Positions 27,926-37,135 of a DNA stretch of 64,000 nt are shown here, one piece after another (the stretch's first letter is position 1; each line of letters begins with the position of its first letter). Location of the stretch: assembly GCF_036248275.1 (NCBI RefSeq), contig NZ_CP109181.1, positions 930,001-994,000 on the forward strand, given 5' to 3'. The translations under genes and the position numbers were made by a program. The notes beneath the pieces were generated by a model, which was not told the origin of the DNA, did not search any database, and worked only from the letters and a program-made list of their open reading frames with translations. This DNA is from Streptomyces sp. NBC_01716. GTDB lineage: Bacteria > Actinomycetota > Actinomycetes > Streptomycetales > Streptomycetaceae.

Positions 27926-29563
27926 ATGAGCGACACGGTCGTGAACGCGCCCTACTCCCAACAGGCCGCACACCTGGTGGCCAAGGTCGACCAGGACAGA
28001 TGGGGCAGCGTCCGCCCCTCCTTGTACGAGACCGCCCGGGTCATCTCGGCGGCCCCCTGGCTGCCCGGGGAACCGGGCCGGATCGCCTATCTGCTGAACG
28101 AGCAGTCCCCCGACGGCAGTTGGGGTGAAGGACCGGAGCGTTACCGCCTGCTGCCGACGCTCAGCGCCGTGGAAGCCGCACTGGCGGTCCTCCTGCGAGG
28201 CACCACCGCCATGCCCGCGGAGACGACCCGGCGGCTCGCCACGGCGGTGGACAGAGGTCTCGCCGCGCTGCGCGCACTGCCCCCGGCAGGACCTTGGCCC
28301 GACACCGCCGCGGGCGAGATCCTCGTCCCCAGCCTGGTCGCGAGGATCAACGAGCAGATCCCCCTCATCGCCGACGACACGTCAGCGGTCCACAACAGGA
28401 CACCGGTCCCCGACAGTTGGCGTCCCGGGCCCCAACTCACGCTGCCCCACGGCTACGACCGAGCCCTGCCCGAGTACGCGGCGAAGCGGTACACCTCGGC
28501 GGGCGGCCTCCCGGTCAAACTGCACCACACGTTCGAAGGCATAGCCGCGTACATCCCGCAGACGCTCATACCCGACAGGCCCGATCTGCTGGGCAGTTCA
28601 CCGGCCGCCACCGCCGCCCGCGCCGCGACGGCCCCGACATCACCCTCGGCGGGGACCGTCGCCGCCCTCGAATCCGTGGCACAGCGCTACGCGGGTAGCT
28701 TCCCCGAGGCGGCCCCGATCCTCGTCTTCGAGCGCCTGTGGGTCGCCGCCGCGCTGGCTCGCGCCGGCCTGCCGGCGGCCAGTCTGCCCACCGTGCGGAG
28801 ATGGGCCGCCGAGATCTACGATCCCCGGGGAGTACGCGGCGCACCCGGGCTCATGACGGACGCCGACGACACCGCCATGGCCGTGCTGGTGTCCTCACTG
28901 GTCGGCCTGCCGCACGGTCCTGAGCCGCTCGACCGGTTCCACAACGGCAGCCACTACGACTGCTACATCGGCGAGGACACCGGGTCCGTCACCGCGAACG
29001 CCCACGCCCTCCAGGCGCTCGGCGCCCACCAGCGCCGGCACCCCGGGACGGAGCGGACCTACGGCCCCCGGACGAACAAGCTGCGCGACTGGCTCGTCGG
29101 CCGGCAGCGGCCCGAAGGAACGTGGCCCGACAAATGGCACGCTTCCCCCTACTACGCCACCGCACGGTGTGTGTCCGCGCTCAAGCAGTACGGCGGGCAG
29201 TACGGCGCGGACCACGCCGCCGCGGCCGTCGGGACAGCCGTGGCCTGGACCGTCGACACCCAGCGTGACGACGGCTCCTGGGGGGTGTGGGGCGGTACCG
29301 CGGAAGAGACCGCGTACGCCGCACAGATCCTGCTGTCCGCCGCCGAGCACCGGCCACAGCATGCCCGCGCCCTGCACCGCGCGGAGACCTATCTGAACGG
29401 CGTGCCGAACAACGGCCACCACCCCGCGCTCTGGCATGACAAAACCCTCTACGCCCCCGGCGCCATGATCGAAGCCGAAGTCCTCGCCGTGCGGGAGCTG
29501 CTGCGGACCCGGCCCGGCCCGTCCGAGCGGGAGACGACCACACCCACCGACGCGGAAAGGTAG
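27926..29563 (+). CDS. Class II (type-B) diterpene cyclase, copalyl-diphosphate-synthase-like
   Basis: 545 residues from ATG 27926 (GAGGTGG upstream). The protonating DxDD motif is D312-A-D-D315 in LMTDADDTAMAVL. QW-like repeats SPDGSWGEG (61-69), RPEGTWPDKW and RDDGSWGVWGG show the alpha/alpha-barrel gamma-beta architecture. No class I DDxxD is present, so it is monofunctional: GGPP to a bicyclic labdane diphosphate (CPP type; stereochemistry not readable). The gene order GGPPS, class II, P450, class I equals cldABCD/rmnABCD. Confidence 0.88.
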   Translation: MSDTVVNAPYSQQAAHLVAKVDQDRWGSVRPSLYETARVISAAPWLPGEPGRIAYLLNEQSPDGSWGEGPERYRLLPTLSAVEAALAVLLRGTTAMPAETTRRLATAVDRGLAALRALPPAGPWPDTAAGEILVPSLVARINEQIPLIADDTSAVHNRTPVPDSWRPGPQLTLPHGYDRALPEYAAKRYTSAGGLPVKLHHTFEGIAAYIPQTLIPDRPDLLGSSPAATAARAATAPTSPSAGTVAALESVAQRYAGSFPEAAPILVFERLWVAAALARAGLPAASLPTVRRWAAEIYDPRGVRGAPGLMTDADDTAMAVLVSSLVGLPHGPEPLDRFHNGSHYDCYIGEDTGSVTANAHALQALGAHQRRHPGTERTYGPRTNKLRDWLVGRQRPEGTWPDKWHASPYYATARCVSALKQYGGQYGADHAAAAVGTAVAWTVDTQRDDGSWGVWGGTAEETAYAAQILLSAAEHRPQHARALHRAETYLNGVPNNGHHPALWHDKTLYAPGAMIEAEVLAVRELLRTRPGPSERETTTPTDAER

Positions 29564-29572
29564 GGCAGACAC

Positions 29573-30931
29573 ATGACGACCAGCAGCTACGTTCCACCGA
29601 TCGCGCCCGGGAAGCTGCCGCTCATCGGACACGCCGTACCACTGATCAAGGACCGGCTCGCCTTCGTCCAGAGCCTGCGCGCGCACGGCCCCATCGTCCG
29701 CATCACCGTCGGACCGAAGACGCTGACGGTGGTCAACTCGGCCGACCTGATCCACCAGATGCTCACCAGCCAGGCCGACGAATTCACCAAGGGGCTGCTC
29801 TTCGAAAAGCTCAAACTCTTCGGCAAGGACGCCCTGCCCGTCGCCGAAGGCAAGCCGCATCTGCGTCGACGCCGCCTGATGCAACCGGCCTTCCACCGCG
29901 AGCAGATCGCCGGCTACGTCACCACGATGCGGGAAACCGTGCAGCCGTACATCACGGCATGGGACGGCGGAACCCCACTCGATCTGAAGACCGAGATGCA
30001 GCTCATGACCCAGGGCGTCGTCATGTCGGCCCTGTTCTCCGCGAGGCCCGAGCGGGATCCCGCCCACGAGATCCTCGACAGCGTCGACACCGTCTTCAGG
30101 ACCGCCCTGCGGCGGGCCCTGCTGCCCATATCCGCCCTGGAACGACTGCCCACCCGGCGCAATCGGAAGGCGGACGCCGCCGGCGGCACGCTGCGCACCT
30201 CGGTCACCGACATCATCGCGGAACACCGGGCGCACCCCGAAGCGTACGACGACATCGTGTCGCTGCTCCTGACCGCACAGGACGAGACCGGGGCGACACT
30301 GCCCGACGACGAGATCCTCTCGGAAGTCACCGGACTGCTCGCCGCAGGCTCCGAGACCACCGCGGTCGTTCTCGCCTGGCTCTTCCACGAACTGGGCCGC
30401 AACCCGGAGTTGGAGCGCCAACTCCACGAGGAGGTCGACTCCGTCCTCGCCGAAGGCCCGCTCACCGCCGATCGCGTTCCCCGCCTCGTCCTCACCCGCA
30501 GGCTCGTCAGCGAGACCCTGCGGCTGTACAGCCCCGCGTGGCTCGTGACCCGACAGGCCATCTCGGACGTGACACTGGGCGAGTTCACCCTGCCCGCGGG
30601 CTCGGACGTGATCTGGAGCGCCTACGCGCTGCACCGCGATCCCGCCCTCTACCCCGATCCCCTGCGCTTCGACCCCGACCGCTGGCTCCCCGAGCGCCCC
30701 CAGCCGCCGAAGGGCGCGTTCATCCCCTTCGGTTCCGGCAAACGCATGTGCATGGGCGACGCGTTCGCCTGGACCGAGGCGACCATCATCACCGCGATGG
30801 TCGCGCACCGCTGGCGGCTGCGGCCGACACCCGGCACCGTACGCCCGGTCGGAGCGATCACCACACACCCCTCGTCCCTTCACATGGTGCCCGAACTCAG
30901 GCAGCACACCGTCGCGGAAGAGGCCCGATGA
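29573..30931 (+). CDS. Cytochrome P450 of the diterpene cluster
   Basis: 452 residues. I-helix AAGSETT (258-263), K-helix ETLR (314-317), heme loop FGSGKRMCMG with Cys393; all canonical, unlike the conservon P450. The N-terminus PGKLPLIGHAVPLIKDRLAF has no membrane anchor. By position it corresponds to CldC/RmnC, which oxidises the labdane skeleton. It starts 9 bp after the cyclase and overlaps the class I synthase by 4 bp (ATGA). Confidence 0.88.
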   Translation: MTTSSYVPPIAPGKLPLIGHAVPLIKDRLAFVQSLRAHGPIVRITVGPKTLTVVNSADLIHQMLTSQADEFTKGLLFEKLKLFGKDALPVAEGKPHLRRRRLMQPAFHREQIAGYVTTMRETVQPYITAWDGGTPLDLKTEMQLMTQGVVMSALFSARPERDPAHEILDSVDTVFRTALRRALLPISALERLPTRRNRKADAAGGTLRTSVTDIIAEHRAHPEAYDDIVSLLLTAQDETGATLPDDEILSEVTGLLAAGSETTAVVLAWLFHELGRNPELERQLHEEVDSVLAEGPLTADRVPRLVLTRRLVSETLRLYSPAWLVTRQAISDVTLGEFTLPAGSDVIWSAYALHRDPALYPDPLRFDPDRWLPERPQPPKGAFIPFGSGKRMCMGDAFAWTEATIITAMVAHRWRLRPTPGTVRPVGAITTHPSSLHMVPELRQHTVAEEAR

Positions 30932-31899
30932 ACGACGCGATCCGCACCCACTCGCGTGCTGCCCTGCCGATGCCCGATCTGCGGGGCTCCTTTCCCGGTC
31001 CCTTCCCGGCCAGCACGTACGCCGACGACATCGAGCGCCACGCCACACGGTGGCTCCGGACGCACCCGCTCGTCGACTCGGAGCGCGCGCTGGGCGCCCT
31101 GTCCCAGATCACCGGCCAGGGCGTGGCCCGCACCTTCCCGACGGCCGGGCGGGACGACCTCTTTCTCTGCGCCGACCTCTTCCTGTGGCTCACCGCGTTC
31201 GACGACGCGCACGGTGAGGCCACGGGAGCCCGCGACCCGGCTCGCCTGGCCCGCGTGATCGGTGACTGCGTCCACCTCATCGCCGGTCACGACGAGCCAC
31301 CGGGCAGCCCAAGTGCCTTCACCGATGCGCTGGGTGACCTGTTGGCCCGATTCCGGGAGCGGGCCACACCCGTTCAGTACCTGCGGCTCACCGCACACCT
31401 GCGGGACAACCTCTTCGGCATCCTCTGGGAGGCTCACCACTTCAACAGGCCCGATGACATCACCATGCGCGACTATCGCGCGATGCGGCCGCATACGGTC
31501 TTCGTGCGGACCGTCATCGCGACGGGTGAGGTCTTTCTCGGGTACGAACTGAGCGAGGCCGAGAGGTCGTTGGCGCCGGTCCGAGAACTGGAGGCGGCTG
31601 TCGCCGACCTCGCCGGCTGGATCAACGACCTCGCCTCGTACGCGAAGGAAACGCGGACAGCCCGGGACGGGCCGTGGACGCTCAACCTGCCCTCGCTGCT
31701 GATGCGACAGCACGACTGCGACCTCGAAGAAGCGTTCCGGCTGGCCTCCCGCATGTGCGAGCGGCGGGCCGAGGTGGCCGCCGCCCGAATCGTCGAACTG
31801 TCCGCCGGCGAAGGCCCGCTGTCCGATCACGCGCAGGCTCTCAAGTCCGTCGCGTCCTCCTACGTCTGGCACATCCGTCACTCCCGCTACCAGGTCTAG
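30928..31899 (+). CDS. Class I (type-A) terpene synthase
   Basis: 323 residues. Metal-binding motifs: D92-D93-A-H-G-E97 (a DDxxxE variant), and NSE triad N233-D-L-A-S237-Y-A-K-E241. A C-terminal Arg-Tyr pair (R320-Y321) and the effector-type Arg before the NSE helix region fit bacterial terpene synthases. It should ionise the labdane diphosphate made by the class II enzyme, giving a labdatriene or similar alcohol/olefin. Product not predictable from sequence alone. Confidence 0.87.
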   Translation: MNDAIRTHSRAALPMPDLRGSFPGPFPASTYADDIERHATRWLRTHPLVDSERALGALSQITGQGVARTFPTAGRDDLFLCADLFLWLTAFDDAHGEATGARDPARLARVIGDCVHLIAGHDEPPGSPSAFTDALGDLLARFRERATPVQYLRLTAHLRDNLFGILWEAHHFNRPDDITMRDYRAMRPHTVFVRTVIATGEVFLGYELSEAERSLAPVRELEAAVADLAGWINDLASYAKETRTARDGPWTLNLPSLLMRQHDCDLEEAFRLASRMCERRAEVAAARIVELSAGEGPLSDHAQALKSVASSYVWHIRHSRYQV

Positions 31900-31920
31900 G
31901 GCGGGTGGCGCGGGCAGGGC

Positions 31921-33630
31921 TCAGGCGTGGAAGCCGTTGCAGCCGATGGTCTTGTACTTGGTGGGGCCGCCCTGCACGTGATGGAGCACCACGGTCCAGT
32001 CGCCCGGGTCGTCGTTCACCGGGATCGCGTCGAGGGTTCCGTCGTCGAAGTGGGCCCGGAAGTCGTCGGGGTACTGGAGCTTGATGGTTCCGCCGGACGA
32101 CCACCGGGAGTAGAGGTCGACGGGTTTGCTGGTGAAGCCGACGTCCTTCCCGGCCGAGTCGAGGGGGCGGCCGGTGGTGCGGTCGATCTCGTGGGGAGGG
32201 CGTACCGCGATGGACACGTAGTACGGTGCGGGGCGCTTTCCGCTCCCGGCGGCCTGGGGGCGGACGGACACCGAGGCGGTGCCCGAGCCGCTGGTGTAGG
32301 AGACGGAGGACTGGAGGCCCGCCGGCGGTATGGAGTCGACGAGACTGGCCAGGTCGCAGGAGCCGATGCCCTGGGCGGCCTGTTCCGGATCGTCCGACAG
32401 GGCCCAACGGTCCTGCGACTCACGGTCGTTCACGATGTGGTCCGGTGGGCGGTCCGTCTGGTCCGCCTGGTCCGCCTGATCGTCCTTGGCGGTCGGCCGG
32501 TCCGTGGTGGAGCCGGTGGTGGCGCCGGTGGTGGGCGCCGCCTCGGGGTCCTGATCGTCGTCGCCCTGTCTGGGGAGCAGCCAGAGCGCCAGCGGTACGA
32601 GGAGCGCCACCGCGCATACCGCGAGCAGGCCCTTGCGACGCGCGGGCCGGGCGGGGGCCGGCGGCTGAGGGTCCGGCGCGGCGTAGGGGGTGGTCTCGGG
32701 GTCCCCCCACCGCCAGGACTCGGCGGAGGGCGCGGTGGACACGGCCTCGGGCTCGCGCTTGGACACATGCTCGGGTACCGCTTCGGTGTCGCGGGCCACC
32801 GACCGGTAGTGCGCGTCCGCGGTCAGCGCCGAGTCCACCGCGCATCCGGCGATCACCGTGGCCAACTCGGGCCGCTCGCCGGGTTCCTTGGCGACGCATC
32901 GCCGGATCAGCGCGGCCAGATCGTCCCGTACGCCCGTCAGGTCGATGTCCTCGTGCACGGTCCGGAAACTCACCGCCGAGGCGTCCCCGCCGCCGAACGG
33001 GGGCCGGGCGGTGGCCGCGTAGGCGATCGTCGCTCCCAGCGCGAAGATGTCCGCGGCCGGGGTGACCTCATTGCGCAGCAGCACCTCGGGCGCGGCGTAC
33101 CCCGGTGTACCCGGCGCCATTCCGACCTGCGTGAGCGCCGTCCACTCCTGCCCCCGGGCGATCCCGAAGTCGATCAACTGCGGTCCCTGCGGCGCGAGGA
33201 TGACGTTCTGCGGCTTCAGATCCCGGTGCGTGACCCCGTGCCGGTGGACGGTGGCCAGCCCTTCGGCGAGCGCGGCGAACAGCCGCAGCGCGCTCTCGGG
33301 CGGGAACGGCCCGCTCGCGCGCACCGCTTCGCGCAGCGTGGGTCCGGGCACGTACTCGGTGGCCAGCCAGTACGGGGACGCGTCGAGCGACGCCTCGATC
33401 AACTGGGCGGTGTAGGGGCTGCGTACGGTTTCCATGGTCGCGGCTTCCCGCCGGAACCGGGCCAGCGATTCCGGATGGTCGCTGATCTCGTCCCGGATCA
33501 CCTTCACGGCCACCAGCCGGCCGCCGGGCGAGCGGCCCAGATACACCTGTCCCATGCCGCCCGCGCCAAGCCGGGCGAGTATCTGCCACACGCCTATTCG
33601 CGCGGGATCCTGAGGTCGCAGCTCATCCAC
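31921..33630 (-). CDS. PknB-type Ser/Thr protein kinase with membrane anchor
   Basis: 569 residues from GTG 33630 (frame extends to 33693; the upstream part lacks kinase homology). Glycine loop LGAGGMGQVYLG, K43 in VAVKVIRDE, catalytic HRDLKPQN (D137), DFG at 154-156, and APE at about 180 are intact. A juxtamembrane Pro/Glu-rich linker leads to one membrane helix at about 334-353 (GLLAVCAVALLVPLALWLLP), then a Asp/Thr-rich stalk and an extracellular domain containing Cys pairs. It is convergent with the terpene synthase (21-bp gap). Its target is unknown. Confidence 0.88.
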   Translation of the reverse strand: MDELRPQDPARIGVWQILARLGAGGMGQVYLGRSPGGRLVAVKVIRDEISDHPESLARFRREAATMETVRSPYTAQLIEASLDASPYWLATEYVPGPTLREAVRASGPFPPESALRLFAALAEGLATVHRHGVTHRDLKPQNVILAPQGPQLIDFGIARGQEWTALTQVGMAPGTPGYAAPEVLLRNEVTPAADIFALGATIAYAATARPPFGGGDASAVSFRTVHEDIDLTGVRDDLAALIRRCVAKEPGERPELATVIAGCAVDSALTADAHYRSVARDTEAVPEHVSKREPEAVSTAPSAESWRWGDPETTPYAAPDPQPPAPARPARRKGLLAVCAVALLVPLALWLLPRQGDDDQDPEAAPTTGATTGSTTDRPTAKDDQADQADQTDRPPDHIVNDRESQDRWALSDDPEQAAQGIGSCDLASLVDSIPPAGLQSSVSYTSGSGTASVSVRPQAAGSGKRPAPYYVSIAVRPPHEIDRTTGRPLDSAGKDVGFTSKPVDLYSRWSSGGTIKLQYPDDFRAHFDDGTLDAIPVNDDPGDWTVVLHHVQGGPTKYKTIGCNGFHA

Positions 33631-33776
33631 CTGTAGGACTCTGCCACAGCCGAGAATCCCGCGGGGCGCGAGGGGCACACAGGCGGGGGTCAACTGGTCC
33701 CCGAACTCATCGCGCCAACAGGCCGGTTCCCGGCTGCGAGCCGGCTTTGGTACCGACCATCACGCGCACACGCTCA

Positions 33777-33806
33777 TGGCGGACCCATAGCGGAGCGGGT
33801 CCGCCA
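33777..33806 (-). terminator. 10-bp perfect stem-loop downstream of the 989-residue gene
   Basis: TGGCGGACCC (33777-33786) and GGGTCCGCCA (33797-33806) pair perfectly around a 10-base loop, 20 bp beyond the stop of the gene at 33827-36796. Confidence 0.65.
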
Positions 33807-33826
33807 CGAGCGGTGGCGAGAGCGGT

Positions 33827-36796
33827 TCAGAGCCGTTCGATCCAGATGTTGCGGAACCTCGGGTTCGCACCGGGGTCCCCGTGGTCCTGCAACTTGATGT
33901 GGCCGGGTGCCGGGCCTTCCGGCCGGCCGGCCCCGGTGCTGCCCGTGATGGCCACGTCCTTGTGCACCAGCTTGCCGTTCCACCGGAGGCTCACGCGCGC
34001 GTTCTCCACCTTCTCCCCTGCGCTGTTGAAGCGAGCCGCCCGGAACTCGATGTCGTAGCTCTGCCAAGTGCGCGGCGCGGTAGCCGCGTTGACGTCCGGC
34101 GCCTTCTGCCGGTAGATCGCGCCGGCATCGTCGTTACGGGGCGTGGCGACCCCGAAGGACTCCAGTACCTGCATCTCGTAGCGCTCCTGGATATAGACGC
34201 CGCTGTTGCCGCGGGCCTGTCCGGTCACCTCCGCGGGGTAATCCGGCTGGTACCACTCGGCGTGCATCCGGAAGTCGCCGAACTTCTCCTTCGTACGGAT
34301 GTCCCCGCCGAGCGACTCCACCGACCCGTCCGCCACCGGCCACTTCGCCGGACCGCCGGCGGCCGACTCCCAGGCGTCGAGGTTCGACCCGTCGAACAGG
34401 GTGGTGCGCTTCGTCGGGGTGACGGTGAGGTTGTCGATGTTCACATGGCCGTCGTCCGCGGCCTCGTAGACGTAGGAGACGGTGTTCGCGCCCTTCCGCA
34501 AGGGCACCGACTCGACGTGGGTCGCCCATGTGTTCCAGGTGCGTGTGCTGTCCAGCCAGATCTGTTTCAGGCGCTCGCCGTTGACATACACACTCATCGA
34601 CCTGGGGACGGGCTCCGGGTCGGAGTTCAATCCGCTCGCGTACCGCAGGGCGAGGTCGTGCCGGCCGGCCTTGTCTGCTCGGACGGCGAAGGTGGTGCGG
34701 GCACCCGGTTCCCAGTTGCGGTCGATGAACCCCGCGCCGGAGTAGCCGGAGTGGTTGTCGTTGAACCCGGTCCCGCCGTCCAGCGACGCGGACTCCGCCT
34801 CGTACACCGGCGGCGGCTTGGAGCCGTCGGGCAGTGTGTTGAGGCTGTACCACGCCTCGGTGCTCCACAGTTCGGCACCGGACTCCGCGGCGAACGGACG
34901 CGGGGACTGGACGTGTACGACCCGGCCGGGCCGCAGGCCGTCCATCTTCAGCGTCACGGTCTTGCGGTCGGCGGACAGCGTCGCCGAGGTGATGTCGAGG
35001 GTCTCCTCGTCGACCTTCGGGCCGCCGTACCTCGGAGTCGCCACGTAACGCCACTGTTCGGCGGTGTACTTCGCCGCCAGGTCCTCGGCGGTCTCCTCGG
35101 ACAGCGGCTGGGTGTACTCGATCGTGAAGCCGCCATTGACCGCGCGCATGGCACGCATGTCGAACGCGTCGTCGCCACTGAGCGAGAGCTTCTGCAGGCC
35201 GTACTTGAGCTTGCCCTGCTGGCCCCAGTTACCCGTGTCGCCGATACCGCCGGTGTAGATCTCCCCGTCCGGCCCGAGGCTGATCCGGCTGACCCCGGCC
35301 TCCAGACCCTGCGTCATACGGAAGACCGCGCCCTGGTACTCGCCGCCGACCTTCTCCAGGTACGCCCGCTGCAAGCCGCCGTAGGTCACGTCACCGAACA
35401 CCATCTGGCCGGCGAAGGGGCCGTCGGGCAGGACGAGAGGGTTGCTCGGCGAGTTGGAGATCTCGCCGTGCGGCAGCCAGAGCACAGGCTCGGTCACCGG
35501 CTGGCTGTCGTACACGCCGTCGGGGTTCGTGTGGTGGTTGTAGAAGGCGCCCTGCTTGATCCGCACCAGCTTCGATGTCGGCACGTACGCGCCCTGGTTG
35601 TCGGTGACGAAGATGTCGCCCTCCGGGCCCCAGCCGAGGCCGTTCGGTGTACGCAGCCCTCCGGCCACATAGGACACCTTCCCGGTGTCCTTGTTGATCT
35701 TGAGGGTGCTGCCGCGGTTGGGCACGAGCTGCGGGTCCCTGGTCGCGCCACCGGGAACCATGGCGATGCCCGTGCTGACGTAGAAATGGCCCTTCTCGTA
35801 CAGCAGGCCGAACGCGAACTCGTGGTAGTTGCCGCCGAACGGCCACGTCGCGATCGTGCGGTACTCGTCGGTGACCTCGTCACCGTCCTTGTCGATCAGC
35901 GCGGTCAGACCGTCCTTCTCGGACACGTAGAGGGTGCCGTCGACATACTTGAGACCCATCGGCTCCAACAGGTCCTTGGCGACCAGCTTCTTGGTCACCT
36001 TCGACGGGTCGGTGGCGCCGGTGACGTTGTCGAGCAGGTACACCTCGCCGAGTTCGCTCTCCCTGCTGCCGCCCCACGTGCTGATCGCCATGCGGCCGTC
36101 CGGCAGCCAGTCCATGCCGGTGACCTGTGGCTCGAAGCCGTCGGGACGCAGGTTCGTCAGCGTGTAGTCGGGGTGCACGCCGGCCAGCGGGAGGCCGTCG
36201 CCCGGCGACTCGTCGACGCCCTCGCACGTCTTGCGCCCCGGGGAAGTGACCCGCGTGACATCGGCGTCGGTGCTCAGCGCGGACGTGGGCACGCGGGAGA
36301 ACCCGGCCGCACCTGGCGGTTGCCACTCCAGCAGGAGGCGCTGCGTGAAGGCGCCGTCCCAGTGGTCGATGCGCAGCGGGTGAGGCCCCTCGGTCAGCTC
36401 GACCGAGCCGTCCTTCGGCTGAGGGCCGTGCTTGCCGCCGTTGTCGATGATCTCCGTGCCGTCGACGATCAGCCGGGATCCATCGTCGCTGGTGATACGG
36501 AAGTTGTGCTTGCCGGGCGTCTGGATGTTGAGGTAGCCGGTGACCTCGGTGACGAAGTTCTCACCCATCCCGAAGTCTTCCGGGGTGGTCCAGTCGATCG
36601 TCGGCTTCAGCTGGTCGATGTTGGGTGTCTGGCCGGGTTTGAGTGTGCAGAAGTCCTCAAGAGGCACCTGCACGTCGAACACCCGCATGGTCACACCCGG
36701 TTGCTGGGGTGGGATGTCGGGAGGCTGTGCGGCGGCCTGGCCTGGAACGAGGGGCACGAGAAACAGTGCTGAGAAGAGTGCGACGAACGGCCGCAT
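33827..36796 (-). CDS. Secreted PA14 / beta-propeller / CBM / DUF1080 multidomain protein
   Basis: 989 residues. AAGGAGG lies 6 nt before the ATG. Signal peptide about 1-23 (FVALFSALFLVPLVPGQAAA). PA14 domain about 60-175 (GYLNIQTPGKHNFRITSDDG). Sorbosone/glucose dehydrogenase-like propeller about 225-550 (MDWLPDGRMAISTWGG, EGDIFVTDNQG, GPDGEIYTGGIGDTGNWG). CBM6/35-like module about 665-800 (YEAESASLDGG, HSGYSGAGFIDR). C-terminal DUF1080, the 3-keto-disaccharide hydrolase/GH16-like fold, about 805-989 (LFDGSNLDAWES, RGNSGVYIQERYEMQVLESFG). Probably an extracellular carbohydrate-active protein. Palindromic operators lie upstream. Confidence 0.82.
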   Translation of the reverse strand: MRPFVALFSALFLVPLVPGQAAAQPPDIPPQQPGVTMRVFDVQVPLEDFCTLKPGQTPNIDQLKPTIDWTTPEDFGMGENFVTEVTGYLNIQTPGKHNFRITSDDGSRLIVDGTEIIDNGGKHGPQPKDGSVELTEGPHPLRIDHWDGAFTQRLLLEWQPPGAAGFSRVPTSALSTDADVTRVTSPGRKTCEGVDESPGDGLPLAGVHPDYTLTNLRPDGFEPQVTGMDWLPDGRMAISTWGGSRESELGEVYLLDNVTGATDPSKVTKKLVAKDLLEPMGLKYVDGTLYVSEKDGLTALIDKDGDEVTDEYRTIATWPFGGNYHEFAFGLLYEKGHFYVSTGIAMVPGGATRDPQLVPNRGSTLKINKDTGKVSYVAGGLRTPNGLGWGPEGDIFVTDNQGAYVPTSKLVRIKQGAFYNHHTNPDGVYDSQPVTEPVLWLPHGEISNSPSNPLVLPDGPFAGQMVFGDVTYGGLQRAYLEKVGGEYQGAVFRMTQGLEAGVSRISLGPDGEIYTGGIGDTGNWGQQGKLKYGLQKLSLSGDDAFDMRAMRAVNGGFTIEYTQPLSEETAEDLAAKYTAEQWRYVATPRYGGPKVDEETLDITSATLSADRKTVTLKMDGLRPGRVVHVQSPRPFAAESGAELWSTEAWYSLNTLPDGSKPPPVYEAESASLDGGTGFNDNHSGYSGAGFIDRNWEPGARTTFAVRADKAGRHDLALRYASGLNSDPEPVPRSMSVYVNGERLKQIWLDSTRTWNTWATHVESVPLRKGANTVSYVYEAADDGHVNIDNLTVTPTKRTTLFDGSNLDAWESAAGGPAKWPVADGSVESLGGDIRTKEKFGDFRMHAEWYQPDYPAEVTGQARGNSGVYIQERYEMQVLESFGVATPRNDDAGAIYRQKAPDVNAATAPRTWQSYDIEFRAARFNSAGEKVENARVSLRWNGKLVHKDVAITGSTGAGRPEGPAPGHIKLQDHGDPGANPRFRNIWIERL

Positions 36797-36856
36797 AGGC
36801 CTTCCTCCTTGAGGGCCGAGGCAGCCGGCGGTCCAGTGGCTGACGGGCTGCCGTTC

Positions 36857-36880
36857 TCAGTGAAGGGCAGCCCTCACTGA
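36857..36880. promoter_or_regulatory. Inverted repeat upstream of the DUF1080 gene
   Basis: TCAGTGAaGGG and CCCTCACTGA form an almost perfect inverted repeat (one bulged A), 60-84 bp before the start codon at 36796. It may be an operator or an mRNA hairpin. Confidence 0.4.
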
Positions 36881-36895
36881 AAAGGCAACAGTCGG

Positions 36896-36907
36896 GAAAG
36901 CGCTTTC
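36896..36907. promoter_or_regulatory. Palindrome GAAAGCGCTTTC, LacI-type operator candidate
   Basis: A perfect 12-bp palindrome centred on GC, 100 bp upstream of the gene starting at 36796. The AAAGCGCTTT core is shared with the perfect operator at 54688-54701. Confidence 0.55.
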
Positions 36908-37028
36908 TATACAACGCTGGAAAGATAGTGCGCCATTGGCGGCTGGAGGGCATGCGTCGGCCGGACACGGCTGCGGAGCCTGAGAACGAGGCGGGTAGGT
37001 GGTCGGGATCGACGGGATGCCTATGTTA

Positions 37029-37040
37029 GGAAGCGCTATC
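37029..37040. promoter_or_regulatory. Second AGCGCT near-palindrome
   Basis: GGAAGCGCTATC matches the 36896-36907 palindrome at 9-10 of 12 positions; it lies 133 bp further upstream. Possibly a secondary operator. The remaining intergenic sequence (36797-37135) shows no gene. Confidence 0.35.
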
Positions 37041-37135
37041 ATTCGCGGCGGGGCAATGGGTGAGAACGACACGGCGCCTCCGGGCACTCTCGGCCCGCTG
37101 GTGCAAGAACAGGAGAGGCCGCGGGCGCGCCTCTT

